64,000 nucleotides of DNA from an uncultured Sphingomonas sp. (GTDB lineage Bacteria; Pseudomonadota; Alphaproteobacteria; Sphingomonadales; Sphingomonadaceae), in assembly GCF_913774285.1 (NCBI RefSeq), contig NZ_CAJYHX010000019.1:124001-188000 (forward strand), given 5' to 3'. The translations under genes were made by a program, and so were the position numbers. The notes beneath the pieces were generated by a model that did no database searches, had not been told where the DNA came from, and saw only the letters and a program-made list of their open reading frames with translations. Of the stretch, positions 61,568 to 64,000 are shown in pieces (position 1 is the first letter of the stretch; each line of letters opens with the position of its first letter).

Positions 61568-62830
61568 TCAGAAGGTGACGAGGTCGGTCGGCCAGGCGAG
61601 CGCCTTGCCCTGATCGATCGCCTGCTCGCCGAGCAGCGAGGCGACGCTGGCATGATAAGCCTGGGCGAGCAGCCCCGGCACTTCCTTGCCGCTGCGCACC
61701 GCTTCGCCGAAGCCCTCGAACTGGAGCATCGTCTCGTCATATTCGCCCCAGCCGAGCGAATCGCCGGGGGTGGTCACCGGGAGTTCGGGGAACCAGGTGG
61801 CGCCGCCGATCGGCACGGTGTTCTTGCGGCCGGCCTGCACGTCCGCGCGCATGCGGGCGAGGGCGGGCACCGCGCCGGGCTGGACTTCCTGGTAGATCCG
61901 GCCCAGCTCGGGTTCGATCGTGCCCTTGCTGCCCTGAATCTGCTCCTCGCAGCCATAGCGGGCATTGTTGAGCATCGAGGTGTAGATCACCTTTCGCCCA
62001 TCCGAATAATCGTAGATCAGCGCGACCTGGTCGTAGACGTCGCGGCCGTCCTTCCAGAAGCAGATGCTGCCCGATCCCATCACGCGCGTGGGCAGGCCGC
62101 CCATGAACCAGTTGGCGACCTGGAGCTGGTGCGTCGCCAGCTCGGTCATCAGCCCGGCCGAGCGATCGCGATAGAGCCGCCAGTTGATCTCGCGCTCGGT
62201 GCCGCCGGGCGGGATCTGGCGGCGCCAGCTGCGATTGCGGTGCCAGCTGGCGCGGATCTGGGTGATCGGGCCGATCTCGCCCGCCTGCGCGCGCTTGAGC
62301 GCATTCAGATAGGTCGGGTTGAACAGCCGCTGATGGCCGATCTGGAGGATCTTGCCGCGCTGGCGGGCGCGCGTGACCATCGCGCTGCAATCGGCGATCG
62401 TCCGCGCCATCGCCTTTTCGCAGAACACCGGATAGCCCGCGTCGAGCGCATCGATGGTGTGGCGGGCATGGAGATCGAGCGGGGTGGCGATCACCACCGC
62501 GTCGATCTGCCGGGCCTCCAGCATCTTGCGGTGATCGGTGAAGATCGGGGTGTTGGCGGGCACATAGGCCCGCGCCTTGGCCATGTGCGGCTCGAAATTG
62601 TCGCACAGCGCGGCGACGGTGCAGTTGCGCGTCTTGTTGAGGTTCTGGATCAGCGTGCGGCCGCGATCGCCGGTGCCGATCACGCCGATGCGGACGCGCG
62701 GGCCCTTGGCGATGTCCTCGGCGGCGCGGGCGGCCCAGGGGGCGGCGGCGCTCATTCCCACGCCGGCGGAGGCGAGCAGCACCCGGTCGAGAAAGGTGCG
62801 GCGGGATAGCGCGAAATCGTCGTCGGTCAT
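61568..62830 (-). CDS. Gfo/Idh/MocA family oxidoreductase with Tat signal
   Basis: SRRTFLDRVLLASAGVGMSAAAPWAARA; VRIGVIGTGDRGRTLIQNLN; CEKAMARTIADC; MTELATHQLQVANWF. Confidence 0.92.
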   Translation of the reverse strand: MTDDDFALSRRTFLDRVLLASAGVGMSAAAPWAARAAEDIAKGPRVRIGVIGTGDRGRTLIQNLNKTRNCTVAALCDNFEPHMAKARAYVPANTPIFTDHRKMLEARQIDAVVIATPLDLHARHTIDALDAGYPVFCEKAMARTIADCSAMVTRARQRGKILQIGHQRLFNPTYLNALKRAQAGEIGPITQIRASWHRNRSWRRQIPPGGTEREINWRLYRDRSAGLMTELATHQLQVANWFMGGLPTRVMGSGSICFWKDGRDVYDQVALIYDYSDGRKVIYTSMLNNARYGCEEQIQGSKGTIEPELGRIYQEVQPGAVPALARMRADVQAGRKNTVPIGGATWFPELPVTTPGDSLGWGEYDETMLQFEGFGEAVRSGKEVPGLLAQAYHASVASLLGEQAIDQGKALAWPTDLVTF

Positions 62831-63660
62831 GCGGTAGGTTCCAGTGCTCGCTCGGCGCCGACGGGCGCGGCATGGGGAAAGATGAAGCGGTGTTCGGGAG
62901 CCGCCGCGCGCAGTCGGTCGCGGGCGACGGGGTCGGCGACGAGCAGCGCGGTGCTCAGCGCCTCGGCCTCGGCACCGGTCGCGGCGGCCGCGACGGCGGT
63001 GGCGGGGGTGGTGACGATCGCGCCGTCGGTCGGGCGGATCATCGCGGCGCGGCCCGGCTTGGCGGCGCCGGTGCCGATGGTGGACGAGATCGACAGCGAT
63101 GCGTCCTGCAGCTCCAGTTCGACCAGCCAGGCCCCCTCGTCCTCGGGGTGCGGCACGGCGAGCGGCCAGCCGCCGCCGAGCGGGTGTTGGCCGAGCACCG
63201 CGATCGAGCTTTCGCCGGCGGAGAGCAGGGCGGAGGTCACGCCCATCGCCCGAAGCGCGGTGACGGCGTGGTCGAGCGCATGGCCCTTGCCGAAGCCACC
63301 GAAGTCGAAGGTCAGCGGGCGATCGGTTGAAACCTGGCGGCTGGCGGGATCGATCGTGAGCGAGGACCAGCTACCGAGGCTGGGGTCGAACAGCCCGCCG
63401 GTCTCGCGCCAAAGCGCATCTACCTGCAGCAGTGCGCCGAACAGCAGTCGGTCCTCCACCACCGCACTTCCGCCGCGAGAGAGCGCGTCGTTGAGCGCGG
63501 TGGCAGGCGAGGGGCGGTGGATCGTCAGCGCGTCCTCCACCGAGAGAATCGCCGCCTTGGCGGCGGCGAGCGCGGCGGGGTCGTCGCAGCCGAACAGGTG
63601 CAGCTCGACCCGCGTGCCCATGGCGGCGAACCGCGCCACGCTCGCCTCCATGTCGGTCAT
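62827..63660 (-). CDS. FAD:protein FMN transferase (ApbE family), no obvious signal peptide
   Basis: RFAAMGTRVELHLFG; GLFDPSLGSWSSL; LTFDFGGFGKGHALDHAV; AEALSTALLV. Confidence 0.88.
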   Translation of the reverse strand: MTDMEASVARFAAMGTRVELHLFGCDDPAALAAAKAAILSVEDALTIHRPSPATALNDALSRGGSAVVEDRLLFGALLQVDALWRETGGLFDPSLGSWSSLTIDPASRQVSTDRPLTFDFGGFGKGHALDHAVTALRAMGVTSALLSAGESSIAVLGQHPLGGGWPLAVPHPEDEGAWLVELELQDASLSISSTIGTGAAKPGRAAMIRPTDGAIVTTPATAVAAAATGAEAEALSTALLVADPVARDRLRAAAPEHRFIFPHAAPVGAERALEPTA

Positions 63661-63661
63661 A

Positions 63662-64000
63662 TCAGCCGCGCACTTCCCAGCCGGGCTCGTAATCGACCGC
63701 CCAGAGCTTCCGCGCCGCAGCTTCCTTGGGCTTGCCGGTGGCGGGATCGACGGTGATCGCGCCGCCGGTGTGATAGGCCATGTTGCCGAGGTGGCAGAGC
63801 GTCGTGCTGATATGCCCCTCCTGGATCGGCGAGTGCAGCGCCGTCTCGGTGCCGCGGACCACGCCGAGGAAGTTGGCGGCGTGGTAGACGTCGAGCGCGC
63901 CTTCGCCGACGGTGCCGGTCGTTTCCGATTCCGCCGGTGCCTTCACTTCGCGGATCCGCTTGCCGGCAAGGTCGTACAGCTCGAAGCCGTTGCGATCGAC
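63662..64000 (-). CDS. Gfo/Idh/MocA-type oxidoreductase C-terminal part, truncated by window edge
   Basis: VDRNGFELYDLAGKRIREVKAPAES...DVYHAANFLGVVRGTETALHSPIQEGHISTTLCHLGNMAYHTGGAITVDPATGKP. Confidence 0.75.
   Translation of the reverse strand, partial: VDRNGFELYDLAGKRIREVKAPAESETTGTVGEGALDVYHAANFLGVVRGTETALHSPIQEGHISTTLCHLGNMAYHTGGAITVDPATGKPKEAAARKLWAVDYEPGWEVRG

Overview
A GC-rich chromosomal window whose gene content and protein sequences look like an alphaproteobacterium of the Sphingomonas group (inference from gene content only). It is mostly compact core genome: cytochrome c maturation genes, ald plus a divergent Lrp regulator, kup, nadK-moaA, mfd, sdhE, recG, tyrS, namZ, gltA, comEC, lexA, moeA, astD, selO, two tRNAs (Met-CAT, Asn-GTT), and carbohydrate or envelope loci with two TonB-dependent receptors, a GH97 enzyme, sugar MFS and Gfo/Idh/MocA oxidoreductases. 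I see no prophage, IS element, CRISPR array or classical defence system. The observations most worth a second look are: (1) an orphan radical SAM protein with an apparent N-terminal SPASM-like domain, preceded by a nested leader hairpin whose 3' strand contains the putative Shine-Dalgarno; (2) a DUF2336 gene translationally coupled to a histidine-kinase-like protein that lacks the H-box histidine, downstream of a near-CtrA box; (3) a truncated gltX-like remnant between gltA and comEC; (4) a B3 metallo-beta-lactamase overlapping the comEC stop; (5) a soluble globin-coupled chemoreceptor with a perfect palindrome over its putative RBS; (6) a GTTC-N7-GTTC SOS box upstream of lexA; (7) an orphan squalene-cyclase-like toroid protein; (8) an ApbE without signal peptide in an operon with Tat-type oxidoreductases. 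No searches or computations were run. Starts are approximate where noted.
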